Source: Phoronis australis (Eukaryota; Phoronida; Phoronidae). Taken from it: a stretch of DNA of 64,000 bases. The stretch spans positions 182,204-246,203 of the forward strand of contig NMRA01000091.1 of assembly GCA_002633005.1 (NCBI GenBank). Reading direction: 5' to 3'. Under the pieces are notes generated by a model that was given only the letters and a program-made list of their open reading frames with translations, searched no databases and was not told where the DNA came from. This document shows positions 25,931-37,630 of the stretch, in pieces. The translations under genes and the position numbers were made by a program. Numbering within the stretch: position 1 is the stretch's first letter; the number at the start of each line of letters is the position of its first letter.

Positions 25931-27344
25931 GAAATCTGACGCATTAGGTCTATCTTCTGGAAACTATGATGTGCAAAGGCTATCTCGATTTCGTTAAACT
26001 GGTCGTTAGGTATCCGTGAGACGTCATTGTGTCTTAATCCCTTTTGTGCATTTGTATTGGGCATAATTGTGGACGTATTCGGGTACCATGCACATTTACC
26101 CGGATCAAGAAACAGAGCTTCTTTCGCACATGTGAATGGTTGATCTGGGACCATGATAGATCAGGGTGCTATCAGTTAGATGTAATCAAATGACGCTACC
26201 TGTGTCTGGGGTAGATGTTTCAGTAAACTTGAACCAAATGGTCGATTGCGTTCTATCGCGCACTCGTGATGAAAATGGCGTTGCACACTGCACGCCACGA
26301 CACCCATTAAAATGTACTTCGTAAAGCCAAAACTAGCGAGTATTGCAGTAAAATCAAAAGGGTGTCGTCTCACTGTACACTATTACCTAACTAGTACAAG
26401 ATTTTTTCTACATATAACCAGATGTGGTATTTTTAGACAAAAAAGCGTAACACCGCTAGTTAGATCACAAGCGATGCTGAGCGATTGTCGAAAGGCGATG
26501 AAATGAATGAACAATATACGAACAGGCTTAGCGGAGTTCAAGTTAAGGTCACTGGCATTTGATTGACAAATTGTTTTTAAAGTATAGCACAGAACGTGAA
26601 AAACAAACTAAATTGCATTATCCACTGAAACAGAAGTCATATTTTTCACCAGGTACTTTTAAAGTTTGTTTTTAAACATTTTTCATTGCTGTTGATGCTA
26701 GAGGATTTTCCTTTGGTTTAAAGTTGCAAAAAAACGATTTGTCAACTGCTTGTCACTTCGTTGATGTTTCTCTCACAAGGCAAAGCACGTCTCCTTATTT
26801 GGTATAGAAAGACAGGCGGAGCACTTTTCCCTTATACGAAAAGTGTGACTGACCTTTGATTAAAACAAAGTTGGCGATTCTTGCACTTAGGAAATTTTTA
26901 CTGAGTAATTTTGGGACCATTCTCTCATATATATTGTTAGGGGTGGAGAATTTGAAAGCTATGTGGGAATGAAAAAGTTTATATTTCGTCCGTGTTCCAA
27001 CAATAATGAATCTGACGATTTTTTAAGAAATTCTTGATTATTTTTCATATCATGCAAACTCGAGTCAGTTGCTTTAAGCCATCGACATTTGCTTTGCGTA
27101 CTGTGATATAATAGTATGTGCACTGAGCCAATGACAGGCCGCATTGGATATGACATTAATAATGCTTTAGGCGTTATGGATTGTGTAATGGTCGATTGTC
27201 AGTAGCAATGGTAGCCTCGTCCCCTCCTCTAGCACGCAGTAAGCGTCGTGTAAGCCGAGAAGTTCCTAGCTGTATCGACATCCCTATTTGAAGTTGGATA
27301 GTCTAAGAGGCGTCTTTACTTTCGCATTTAAAGCGACATTAAAC
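25931..27344. other. No recognisable feature
   Basis: Would be intron if the candidate exon at 25832 is real. No repeat or protein signal seen. Confidence 0.4.
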
Positions 27345-27500
27345 CCGGTTGAGGTCAATAACCCTAGTATCTCGATAAAAAATCAAGATTCCGCGAGATA
27401 TTGTCCTTTACATTGTCCATGAGAGCAGGTGTCTTTAGCTAGATTTTTCGCCGCGAGATAGCTATTGAACTCCACGCCGTGCTCTCTGTTAAAAAACAAT
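27345..27500 (-). repeat. Dispersed repeat family R4, copy 2
   Basis: The reverse complement reads GCTCTCAT..CAATATCTCGCGGAATCTTG and then TTTATCGAGAT. It aligns with 32025-32165 (also minus) and with 36585-36690 (plus). The flank carries CCGCGAGATAGC.A.TGAACTC, shared with 32025. Confidence 0.65.
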
Positions 27501-28355
27501 ATTTGATTCAGACCACAATATGACCTATGCCTCCTTTTGTTGCTTAGTCAAATAAAAGGTGGCTCTAAGACTTCGAAAGAAGTGACAGTTCTTCCTCGAG
27601 ATCAAGATCATACAATTTCAGATCACTGCACCTGAAATTTTATAAGGGTCTAAAGAAATAGCTGAGTCAGTTCTTCCCGTGTCCTGAGATTTAAGGAATA
27701 AGATCAATTTTATAACCGTAAGCAACCCAAATCAAAACTGGTTTCTGTCAGAAAGCACGGGTCAGAAAGATGCTTTAAAAAAGGTTGTAGAGAGTACATA
27801 AAACACTGTTTTATGATTATTTAGTTGATATTCTATACTTAGTGAATAATTCTAAATACCCTATACGCAGTATAATTGGAAGACAAGTGTAGTCTTTAGG
27901 ATGAGGTTTGTATCAACGCTATGCATTTACTACCATTTAACAACAGAGCCGTATGCACCAAAGGTGGCATCATAAAGGTGTTGCTGTAACCGAAAGGACA
28001 TCAACATGGAATTAAATATAACGGGCAGTTATTGTGTCCTTGTTCGGAGGGCCAGTCGTCGTTGCTAAGTTTCGCAACGTCATTTTTATTAGCAATCATA
28101 AGCCAGAATAGCTCGGAGACGTCTAGTCTTTGTTTGAGACAATTCTTTAGCAATGGCAGCACTTATCCACTTCGTAATAATTCGCCGGGGGGATTAACTA
28201 GATCAGTCGACAAAAGCATGTCATTGGTGAACCAATCGTTTTTTGTCAAATGATCTGGGTGCGTTCCGTAGACGTAAGAAGCTTGCAAAAAGCATGATCA
28301 CTATGAAGCGCCGAATGGTTCGTAAACGAGTGCATTTCTGCGCGTTGAAATGTGT

Positions 28356-28416
28356 TTAATCAGCGCGTAGTTTCCTTAATCAACGCGTAGTTTTACTTAA
28401 TCAGTGCCTAGTAATC
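28356..28416 (+). repeat. Three ~20-bp tandem units
   Basis: Units TTAATCAGCGCGTAGTTTCC, TTAATCAACGCGTAGTTTTA and TTAATCAGTGCCTAGTAATC begin at 28356, 28376 and 28397. A minor local duplication adjoining the next repeat. Confidence 0.8.
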
Positions 28417-28439
28417 TGTTCATATAGGCCAATCACGCC

Positions 28440-28540
28440 AGTGCTCTCAATTTCAAAATAGCGACTTTGATTTTGCGTGATCTTGCGTGATCTTGCTTTG
28501 TGGCGAGTTTCGCTCATCTAGGGAACGGGGAACGGTAGAA
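28440..28540 (+). repeat. Dispersed repeat family R4, copy 3
   Basis: Contains a doubled GCGTGATCTT and CTTGCTTTGTGGCGAGTTTC, comparable to CTTGCTTTATAGCGAGGTCC at 36640. The more divergent 5' half keeps GCTCTCA. Confidence 0.5.
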
Positions 28541-28703
28541 AAACATGTCAATACTGAGATGCTGTTGCGTCTTGACATATGCTCGCGGTACTTTTCATTT
28601 TTGCTTATGTTTACGTATAAGCAGTTGCAGTTCAATTGCATTTTGTTACAAACAGATAAAACGTGTTATCCTCTTCTTGCAGGTAGTGAAAACTCAAGAA
28701 ACG

Positions 28704-31700
28704 GTAAGTGCAACAGCTTTTACCTAATCTGTCGTTAGTTTAATCTCAACAAATAAAACAGAAACGAAATAATGTTGAATGGACACTTCTGGAATAATTT
28801 AACCGAATCTAGTTTGTGAACATCGAGCAATTTTCTTTCATATGTTCATGGTTGTCATTGCTAAGATTAACAGTTGCAGCGTCTCGAAACAATGTTGATT
28901 AATTGAATCTCATCATTTGTGAGGACGTATATCATGCTAAAACCCTAGAGCAGTCAAATAGATTATTCTGTACCCCATTTGACTCAGTTTCTACAGCCTA
29001 ATGGTTCTATTTCATTAGTTTCACAGTGTATAAATCACTTGCATTTCCTTGAACAGAAGGGTTAATCAAAAATTGCGTGTATGACGCTAGTGCTCAATCC
29101 TATCTTTCTACTTCAGTGGAAGAGTCGGATATTAGAAATGTTCTACAATAAAAATAGTCGTTGAAATGAATTAGAATCCGTTGAACTGTTTAATTTTAGG
29201 TTGCGTGTGAAATTTGGATATTTATTTTCTGCATTAAAGTAAAAGTAGTCCAAATGAGCGTTTCCTTTAATTTATCATAAGTCTTGGATTAACGAATAAG
29301 CGGCTATTTTCGAAGCTACGATTGTGAAAACAAACATGAAAAATATTGTCATATCTACAAATTATTATAAATTGGTTGGCATTATGTGTAAAATAGTTAC
29401 TTAATAAATTTGGATTTGGTTTGGATGGGTAAACGCTCGTGATTAGTTTGTGACAAGAGTGTATTTTTAGAGCGTGATTAGACTACAAAACGTTGACATT
29501 GACGGGCAGCAGTGGCGCAGGAAATTGATGAATGTTAGTTAACATCAATGAGATATTTACAGATTGGGCCAAAAACTAAGATAGTCGGTTCTGATCTGTG
29601 AGCGTGTTTTTTTTTATTGATGCGGTGATGCGGTACTGCAATGGGTCGGAGTCCTTTTGTTCCAGCGTCATCCGATGCCAGCTGAAATTGGCCGGGATCC
29701 GTTTTTCTTTTTTACCCCCAACTACGTCAAAGGATGCTAAAACGGGTCGGGCACAAGCCAGGATCAATTTTACTATTCTTCGCCTTGTATAAACAATACT
29801 TACATATTGAAAATTACGTCATGAAGCGAGATTTAGATGTTCTAACCGCGAATTATCAGTAGAAAGTGCTGAACTGGAAAAATAGAGAGATCACTTGTGT
29901 ACTGCTTGTGAGGTACGCGTTGTAGAAGACGAATATCATTTTTAATTGAGTGTCTCTGTTCTATGATGAATTTAAGACAACTTTCAAGATAGATTGAAAT
30001 TATATCTGTGAGTTTACCTTAAAAATGTTCTGAAATGAAATAGCTCAAGTATAGTTAAGTACTTGCTTGCCGCTAGTGTAAGAAGAGACGACGTTCATGC
30101 AGATACGCATTTTTCATAAACGACGTGTGTCGAGACCAGAGTAAAGTGAGACAATGTAGAAGAGGGTTAAACACTTTACAATGCGGCAAATATTATTTAT
30201 TAAATACACAAGCTGTCGAGACTAATTAGGTATAAAGACAAGTGGCCCCAATGACCTTTTTATACTGTGTTCAAACTACAAAGAGAATGGTCGTGAGAAC
30301 GTGAGAAATGGCAGAGGAAATGGAAGTAGTTAGAGGTAGTGATTCGTGAGGCCCTTGTCTTAACTGGTTAAAAACATAAGTATTGAGATTACATTAGATC
30401 TCCGGGTGTGGGTGTTATCAAGATTCCCCGTCAGCACACGGACCATGCGTTTTTATCACTGCTACGGCCAGTTTTACGAAGTCTATTGAGACGCGTGTGG
30501 AGAGGACAGCCGCTCTCGCCTACATGTATGCACCAGATATGAGGATAGAGATTCCATAGAATGAGGAATACAGTACCAGATTACTGTGAATTTTTGTCAC
30601 TTGGGTGTTGAATTTCGGCCTCATTCTGAATATACTGGCACCTCGGTTATATTACATCATTTTACCGGTTTTTAAGCGTTTTGGCGGCTTCTGCCTATCT
30701 GCTGTCTAAACAATCTGGAGGCATTTTGTTCAATCGAGAAATATGCCACTAACATTGTTCATCATTCGATGTTTCAGTACGCACATTTAGTTGACCTTCT
30801 ATTTGCTAGTCGTTTTACTTAATATGAAAATGCTAAGGTTATCAAATCCAAGGCAAAATTTTGTGAGTTAGTGCGTGTTCAACAATGATCACAGTTAACT
30901 TAATGTCGACCAAACTTCTGCTATCCTCGCTACAAATAATATGTTACTTCCTTGAGGTTCAATATAATATGTGCCTGGCTCTCTACGTTGACTACCTTTT
31001 TCATGATGTTACTTGAATTGGTGATGCTTCAAGTTACTTGCAAGTTAGAGTGTGAAAATCAAACTTAATAAAATGATCACGAAACTGGGAGTGAATCAGA
31101 GTTAAAAACTATTATTTTCGAAAATCTTAAGGTGAATGTCCTGTATTCTACAGACGCTTCACTACTTCTTATTTTATCTTGCCGGGTAGATTTGTTTATT
31201 TTGCCATGGCTGTAACAATTATCTTTCCTGCCTTCACGCCATTTCACTTATATGTGACGTCAGCTTTAGGTCAACTCTTTCCGTTTACCGACCCATGTGT
31301 AAAAGAATGCTTACTAGGTGAGTAAAAATGACGCACAAATGTATTGCGTTTCTGCGTACGTGTTAGAAGGTTTTGCATAGCATCGATATTTCGAAATCTT
31401 TTTTAAACCCATCGGCCACAATTTAAAATCGAAACTCCAATTGGATTGAAACTTCCCAAAAAACCCAATTTTCTTCCTTAGAAATAATGTTAAAGCGTCA
31501 TAACTGAAGTCGGCGAGAAAAAAAAACGTGAACCGTCGTTTTTCTTGCGTAATTCCTGTTTTCTGGGTGCGTGACTTCTCTTTAACGTGAGCGATTTGTG
31601 ATTCAGGGCAATGACACGTGTTGGAAACTCGGTGAATGTCGTCTTGAGTGCAGATTGTAGAGTTAATCCAGCAGAGTGACTTCGTGACTGGGCTGCAAGA

Positions 31701-32024
31701 TTCTCGCGATACACGCGTTCGAAAAATTTATTGCATCAGCAATCCGGGCCATGCAGTTAATTCTAATTTGTTTGTAAGCCTGTTTAATGCCATCTTGCTC
31801 GACCAATAATCCTCCAGGTGTTTGTCACGAAAATTAAAAGCTGGTCAAGCTTGCTTTTACTTCTACAAAAGCCAATTCGTTCTTCACACGCGTTTGTTAG
31901 AAATGCTTCTCTACTGGTTATCGAATCCATGTAATTTCAAAACAACCTCACTGTTCCACTCCGTATATGCGTACACACGTAACCAGGGAGTTTCGGCAGT
32001 AACGCCAGGACTTTCGGTAGGACC
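28704..32024. other. Mostly unannotated; possible exons only
   Basis: No recognised genes. Two exon-like stretches are discussed under findings: a strong acceptor at 29117 followed by 15 codons, a stop and an AATAAA, and a 62-codon open stretch at 31131-31317 that ends at a GTGAGT donor. Confidence 0.4.
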
Positions 32025-32165
32025 TCGTTAAAAAACAAGACTTTGCGAGATTACTTGAGATATTGCCGTGTATTAATGTATGAGAGCACGTAATTTTGGC
32101 TTGATTTTTCTATCCGCGAGACAGCAACTGAACTCTACCCAGAAGCCCGTTCAACGAGCTTTGGT
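32025..32165 (-). repeat. Dispersed repeat family R4, copy 4
   Basis: The reverse complement reads GTGCTCTCATA, CGGCAATATCTCAAGTAATC, TCGCAAAGTCTTG and TTAACGAGGTCCTA, very close to the copy at 36585 and in the opposite orientation. Confidence 0.7.
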
Positions 32166-32740
32166 TCCTTGCGTGTCCGCTAGAGGGTAGATAGCACGCA
32201 GGTATCAGTTAATTTTTCTCGGGATTTTTTTTTTACACTGGCGTTGCTGGTTGGCTGGTCGAATTCTCAACAGCTGGCGCTTTTCGTACACAAACTGGTA
32301 TGACATGTGGAGGAAATGTAAATGTGGATATAGTTTGTGGTCTGTTGTATACAAATCGGTGCTTTTTTCACGTTCAAGAACTGTGATTGGGAAAGTTGGT
32401 GTTGTGCCTTTTCGGAGTGCATTTTTATACTTGTGTTTACGTTGTTGTCCTGTATTCACACTGTCTGAATAACACATCGGTTAAACCGGCCAGATGTGTG
32501 TGCATTGCATATGCTTAAGGCACGCGGCTATTAAACATTTGCAGAAACGCCATTTGCATGATTTGGCTAAATCGTTGGTTCGTCATATTCTTTCTTTGTT
32601 GTAAAGCTACTAACCAATGACTGCCGAGGTTACATCAACCAGCGATAAAACGCGTGCTACTCAATGATACCAGAGTGTTCTCTACCACTTAGCGGACAGG
32701 CAGGGATTGAGCGACTCGGTTTACGAGTTGTGCATTTACG

Positions 32741-32750
32741 ACTTCCGGGT
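32741..32750. promoter_or_regulatory. ETS-type promoter motif
   Basis: ACTTCCGGGT (reverse complement ACCCGGAAGT) is a consensus ETS/GABP site. It lies 22 bases before the ATGGCG start of the candidate exon at 32773 and can act in either orientation. Confidence 0.35.
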
Positions 32751-32772
32751 AGAAAACGTTCGAAAATAAGTG

Positions 32773-32816
32773 ATGGCGCATGATTCGATAACGCAATCTC
32801 CTCCTCTTGGTCAAAG
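32773..32816 (+). CDS. Candidate first coding exon, unknown protein
   Basis: ATGGCGCATGATTCG opens a 14-codon frame, MAHDSITQSPPLGQ plus two bases, that meets AAAG followed by GTAAAA, a usable splice donor. The start context GTGATGG has G at -3 and +4. A consensus ETS site is 22 bases upstream. The peptide is polar and Ser/Pro containing, as is common for N-termini. I do not recognise the protein, and the next exon (which must supply one base to finish codon 15) was not identified with confidence. Confidence 0.3.
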
Positions 32817-33380
32817 GTAAAACGTTCAGTTTCTCGTCATCCGGGACGAGGAATCGTGAAATTGAGTTTCAAATACTTGACAACGGAGAAAACTGCCTGC
32901 TGTTATTGAATGAGCGAAGACACTCTTGATAAATGACGATCACTTGAAATAACCTTAACGTGATAGGTATGTGTTGATCATCGCAAACTTTGTAATAACT
33001 GTGGGCAATTGCCTTAGACATCAGTGATCAGAAGTGGTTGTCAAATTAGCGTCCGTTCATCACCGAGGATGATGTGTACGGACGACCCTAGAACATAAGC
33101 CACGTTTTTCGTCTTATATAAATATTTATACAGAAGTCACTACAAAACTTTATAACAAATAGTGCTGAGTGGCTGACATTCTTGCGAATTTAAAAAGTAA
33201 TGCCTATTCCTTACGGAACGGGTTTACTTGCCTTTATAAACTTTGCTCCGGTAGCGTGTTTTTTCTGTCTCATTAAGATCTGGTCAGAGTTTGCTCTACA
33301 TGTTACCACATACGGGTATTTTCAGTCGAAATTCGGCATCAAAATCATTGCCAAGCGCTGCTTCCTTTACTCATAAATTT

Positions 33381-33470
33381 TTCAATCTCCATAAAATAAT
33401 TCTTAATCGAACTATTTTTGAGCGGACTCGGGTTACGTTTTCGATTTCGACGGCATGGTGAGATTTCGAG
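33381..33470 (+). repeat. Dispersed repeat family R6, copy 1
   Basis: Pairs with 41179-41260. Both begin TTCAAT.TC(C/T)AT, share AACTATTTTTGAGCG and then ACGGCATG and GGTGAG. Confidence 0.65.
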
Positions 33471-33595
33471 TGAAGGAGGTTTCAATTAAAAACTCAAAAT
33501 TACGACTTCGGGCTCCACTTAGCGTTAACGCAGGATACAAGTAGTCGCTCTAGCAGGTAAACCATAAGTACACGGGCACAGAATAAGAGACACTT

Positions 33596-33932
33596 CAGGG
33601 GCGAATTCAAGATTTTGAGTTAGGGGGGGGCAGGGCACAGGAATAACCAGAATTTCGCCAACGCGCCCGCACAGCCAAAATGTAGGGATGCAGGGGTCTC
33701 GAATTTTTGGATGTGTGGACCTTGTAACGTAAGTTACTGAAAAAAATGGTAAACGGGGTTTGTTCAAGGCCTATGCATTGTGCATATGGGCCCGGAGCAC
33801 CCCCNCCGATTCCCATGCACTCTGCGTGCGCGCATATGCTAGTCAGCAATTCACACCCCGAACTGTCAAATGGTATCTGGGAGAACTTTAGGGGGGCATG
33901 GCCTCCTTGGCTCCCCCCTAAATCTTACACTG
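33596..33932 (-). mobile_element. hAT-like MITE, long copy
   Basis: The start CAGGGGCGAATTCAAGATTT matches the reverse complement of the 3' end of the MITE at 58938-59082 (CAGGGGCGGATCCAGGATTT). The GAGTTAGGG(N)CAGG.CA.A segment matches as well. Its other end, GAGAACTTTAGGGG to CCCCCTAAATCTTACACTG, matches that element's 5' end. The middle has about 190 bases not present in the short copy. The terminal word CAGTGGCGGAT is typical of hAT-superfamily MITEs in invertebrates. A single N at 33805 lies inside. No clean 8-bp target duplication is visible. Confidence 0.75.
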
Positions 33933-34849
33933 CTCCTATCTGGAATTCGCACAAAAGTAGAACTGAAAACATCAGAATTAATTTCGAGGTCGATTTCGAG
34001 TACAAGGATTAGACTCCAGGCCCTGAAAACAATAGGATTGAAACTTCAGCGTAAACGTAATTAACATATCCTCCGACGTCGATGATGTTGGACAGCTACA
34101 ACTGTGTAGAACGTAATGATGCGGTAGTAAGCCTAACGCTGGGTTTCATTTGAAACCTTACGATTTCCTCCTGTATTGTTTTGGCTTCGCTTCCAATGTA
34201 AAATCAGGTTGGGTTATAATGCAATCAGGGAGACACGATATGTTCATTTTATAAGCTCTCGTGTCATAAACTAGTGTAAATATTTTTATGAAATGCTAGT
34301 ATTTTCACTAAATCTGATTTCACTGATGTCATCCCTTGCAATTACATCTAATGTACTGTTATCATTAGGACTTAGTGTCGTCAGACATTGCTCATCACTT
34401 GCGATTACTCTTCTCATGTTGTACACGTGTCGTAACATTTACTCGAATTCTAGTTCTATTATATCTTAAAACTTTCGGTGAAGTGTTAGCTCAGTATTAG
34501 ATTGAGGCCCGTTTTGTTAAAGGCCACGAGCCGGGTCTTCGCTAAGACTGTCATAACGTCGGAGTTTAATACGCACATGGTTCATCAACCTGACCCTATG
34601 GAGACCGTCGTTAAGTCTGAATACGAAATATCATCAACAAAGTGATATTATCGTTTTCGAATGTTCAGTCCTAGCGAAGAGTCGCACCCAAATCATACGT
34701 CGCAGCTTAACACCCTGCTGACTTAGCTAGATGCCGCTAGTTATTAGTAGATGACATTTTAAGCGTAAAGTCACGAGCTTTTATTTCAGGGAACGTCTGG
34801 CATACACCGGCCATTTGTAATATAATCACAAAAATACGACGAATTTTAT

Positions 34850-34965
34850 TGTTTTATAGTTCAGGTCTAAGCTAATAACTTCAAAAAGTCTATCACATTC
34901 GTAAATTATCCCATAAATGCGTTTTTCGGTCGTAAAAACGATATCGTCCCTTTAATGCCAGGTCA
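34850..34965 (+). repeat. Dispersed repeat family R7, copy 1
   Basis: Pairs with 41600-41710: TAAAT(/AA)GCGTTTTTCGG.CGTAAAA followed by CGA.A(T)CGTCCCT.TAATG. Same orientation, moderate divergence. Confidence 0.65.
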
Positions 34966-35591
34966 TAACGTTTCTCTGTAATAAAAACGCAGCATTGCGT
35001 TTGAAAATAATGTACCTGCGACCTTCATAGCTACGACAAGACTTGCGTGCGAACTTAATTAAAACAACCCCTTAGTTTTATCATCAGAAACCACATTTTG
35101 TCATCACCGAAATATGCGGTTGCTACCTACTTCTCTCATCTTATTGTTTATCATTCTTACAGTTAATGATACTTTTTTGGCCTGAGGTTACGTGCAGTTG
35201 TAACTGACATTTTTGTTTTTGAAAAACGCCTGTTGAAAAGGCTTCACAGGTTGTCGCAAAAGTAATGACAGTCTTGTTTAACTACCCACGCACTGTACTT
35301 GGGTGCATGAATATTCATAGAATTGACCTAAAACGAGATTTGAATTCTTCATGTGTCATGTTTGAGCACTGGAACTATTTTATCTTGAGAAATATAATTT
35401 TTGTGAATTTCACCCAGAAGCTGTTAACGTAATATGTCTTCCCATTGAAAACCTGCAAGTAATTCCACTTAATGTGTTAATGGAACGCAACAAGCAAAGT
35501 TACGAGTAGAGATAACTAGCGATCACATTTGGTTTTGGCCAAAACATGAGCACGAACTTTATAATTAGCGCGTAAGTAAACAGAGACATAG

Positions 35592-35634
35592 TGATCCGAC
35601 GTTTCGGTTTATTCACTATAAACCATTCTCAAGA
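35592..35634 (-). mobile_element. Penelope-type terminal motif (hammerhead-like remnant)
   Basis: On the minus strand the order is CTTGAGAATGG, a perfect 7-bp hairpin (GGTTTAT and ATAAACC), then CCGAAACGTCGGATC. The arrangement of CTGA-like box, stem and CGAAAC matches the degenerate hammerhead-ribozyme motif of Penelope-like elements. The box here (TTGAGAA) departs from the catalytic CTGATGA, so activity is not expected. No reverse transcriptase frame was seen nearby. Confidence 0.45.
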
Positions 35635-36584
35635 CAAAAGTTCACATATTCAAACAGGTGACACAGGTGGAGAACAGGCTGTACAGGTACACGTCAAAAT
35701 TCATTGTGAGGGCAGAGACCAGAAATCAAAACAGTTGCAGATGACTATCCCTCTTGTTATGACTGCTTCAAGACAGTTAAACATATTTGTGTTTTCTAAT
35801 GTATCTCGACATGTTTGGCCAGCAGTCAGATGATACTCCGTCGCATTGGGTCCAGTTTGAATCATCGTGTTGTTTCCGTGCCGTGTTCTGCTTCGAGCAT
35901 TGACCGCTCGGTGAATTCGTCCAAACATTGCGGTAAATAGTTTTGATTTTCTTTTCGTCCTTAATATTTACATACGTTAGCCTGAAAGCTTGGATAGTTT
36001 GTACAATTGATCGGGTAGTGAGGTATCAATAAACCAAGAGTGTTCGTTGTACGCAGCAGCATTTCGACCATGTTGGAATGCGGTGGCACCCAGGTGGAAG
36101 GTACACAGAGTTTTAGCTCATTTTAGCATGTAATGAAGGTTATAATTACACGCTCGCATGGTAAACAAGCGTGAGCTTAATCAGAATTCGGGTACGGTAG
36201 CTACTTTTCAATGAGCGCGAATTTCTGGTCTGAAATTATGTGAATAAATCTACTTTGGATGTGCGTATCTTACAACGTCCACAGAAGAGACACCTTTGTA
36301 GCGATTTATGCTTTTTAGAATTAGTGTACGATATAGCTATTAATCGTTACAATTAAGTTTCATGAAAGTCTGTGTCTTACAAGCATTTTGATCAGACTAT
36401 CGTAAGCCTAGTTATGGGACACTCTGTATGTATAGTTAATTGCGGTTTTATTGCACAGAATGTGGAAAATCAGAACCACGGCTCACAGCCATCAGCAAAA
36501 CAATTGCGCCAAGTGCACTTGAAGGATTAGAACCAGGCGTGCGTTCAGTAGACGCTGGGACCTAGCTATAACCTAGTCAAAGTC

Positions 36585-36690
36585 ACGTGTTCTCATTTGA
36601 AACACACGGCGATATCTCACGTAATCTCGCGAAGTCTTGCTTTATAGCGAGGTCCTAGCGTTACTGAACGGGAGGCTGGTAGCTGGACGT
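36585..36690 (+). repeat. Dispersed repeat family R4, copy 5
   Basis: GTTCTCATTTGAA, CGGCGATATCTCACGTAATC, TCGCGAAGTCTTGCTTTATA and GCGAGGTCCTA: the least eroded copy and a good reference for the family. Confidence 0.7.
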
Positions 36691-36979
36691 TATTTTCCGT
36701 GTAGGTACTTGAAACTATTTCATCTGGATGAACTCGTAAAAATGCGTATTACTAAGTTATCAATCAAACCTTCTGGAACATTCTGAAATGTTTCTGCCGA
36801 TTTTACGAAGCCGCCAGACTCCGTCTAACGGTTTCCCGAGATTTGTGTCGCCCTCTGGCGCTACAACAACCTTCGTATAATGGATCAGATAGCGTTATAA
36901 CGTGGCTCGTCTGGGTCGCTATTCACGGATGGATAGTCATGACTTTCTCCCACACAGCCTCTCTACGAGTTGCACTACA

Positions 36980-37037
36980 TGGGTGCACCCAGGGGGGCTC
37001 GGGGGAGCTCCAACGAGCCCCCAATTTGGCGAATTGG
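36980..37037. repeat. Three consecutive palindromes
   Basis: TGGGTGCACCCA (36980-36991) is a perfect 12-bp palindrome. It is followed by a hairpin with perfect 9-bp arms, GGGGGCTCG (36993-37001) and CGAGCCCCC (37014-37022), and then by CCAATT/TGGC/GAATTGG. They stand just upstream of the transposase-like fragment and may belong to the same element. Confidence 0.75.
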
Positions 37038-37098
37038 GCGAAAAGGTCCGCCTCAGCTAAACAAGACATAAGTCCACAAAATCCCTCGGGAAGTCGGC

Positions 37099-37365
37099 GT
37101 GGATGCACAGTTCGTGGTCCTGGATCTATTTAGAAGGTGCCAGGTGTGTGGCGAGAGAGTCACACGACACGATGTTAGCAGTTTGGGTGCTCAGGTCACC
37201 ATCCAGTGGGAGTGTGTCGCGGGACACTCTGGCAAGTGGGACAGTTGTTCCTCTGTCCGTGGTATGCCGGAGGTCCACTTAACCGTGTCCAGTAGTGGCT
37301 TGGCCTCGTCGAACTCTGAACAGCACAAGCATTCCATTGAGGTAGGCATAACAACGCACACAGTG
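37099..37365 (+). pseudogene. Fragment of a transposase-like multicopy protein, cut by gap
   Basis: The frame reads LFRRCQVCGERVTRH, then WECVAGHSGKWDS and VRGMPEVHLTVSSSG. The order (hydrophobic L-F, C-x2-C, about 25 residues, C-x3-H, W-x-S, then GMPE..L..S) is the zinc-ribbon-like signature of a repetitive transposase-like protein family widespread in fish and invertebrates, often linked with THAP/Kolobok elements. Family assignment is from memory of the pattern. Only about 60 residues of that homology remain. The first usable ATG (37099) is probably not the original start, and the gap at 37366 removes the continuation. Confidence 0.55.
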
Positions 37366-37499
37366 NNNNNNNNNNNNNNNNNNNNNNNNNNNNNNNNNNN
37401 NNNNNNNNNNNNNNNNNNNNNNNNNNNNNNNNNNNNNNNNNNNNNNNNNNNNNNNNNNNNNNNNNNNNNNNNNNNNNNNNNNNNNNNNNNNNNNNNNNN
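37366..37499. other. Assembly gap (134 N)
   Basis: Run of N that truncates the transposase-like fragment on the left and the candidate minus-strand exon on the right. Confidence 0.99.
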
Positions 37500-37513
37500 A
37501 GTTCTCTACTAAC

Positions 37514-37575
37514 CTATCTTGCCGCAGAATACTCGCCGATGGAAAGTGGTGGCGACAATTGTTGAAAAACAGCAT
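37514..37575 (-). CDS. Candidate first coding exon (minus strand)
   Basis: Reading left from ATG at 37575, the frame starts MLFFNNCRHHFPSASILRQD and meets AG followed by GTTAGT, an acceptable splice donor, at 37513. The frame is otherwise open into the gap. About 80 bases upstream (higher coordinates) is a promoter-like cluster with ETS/CRE and E2F words. The protein is not recognised. If real, the gene runs leftwards, so the transposase fragment would lie in its first intron. Confidence 0.22.
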
Positions 37576-37630
37576 TAAACAAAAGTAGAACAGAACAGAT
37601 TTGCACGGTAAACTCAACGCAAAACCAAGT

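Noticed and set aside
34781-34830. Strong acceptor (TTTTATTTCAG) as a terminal coding exon
   Set aside because: Frames after it are short and cannot be linked to any upstream exon with confidence.
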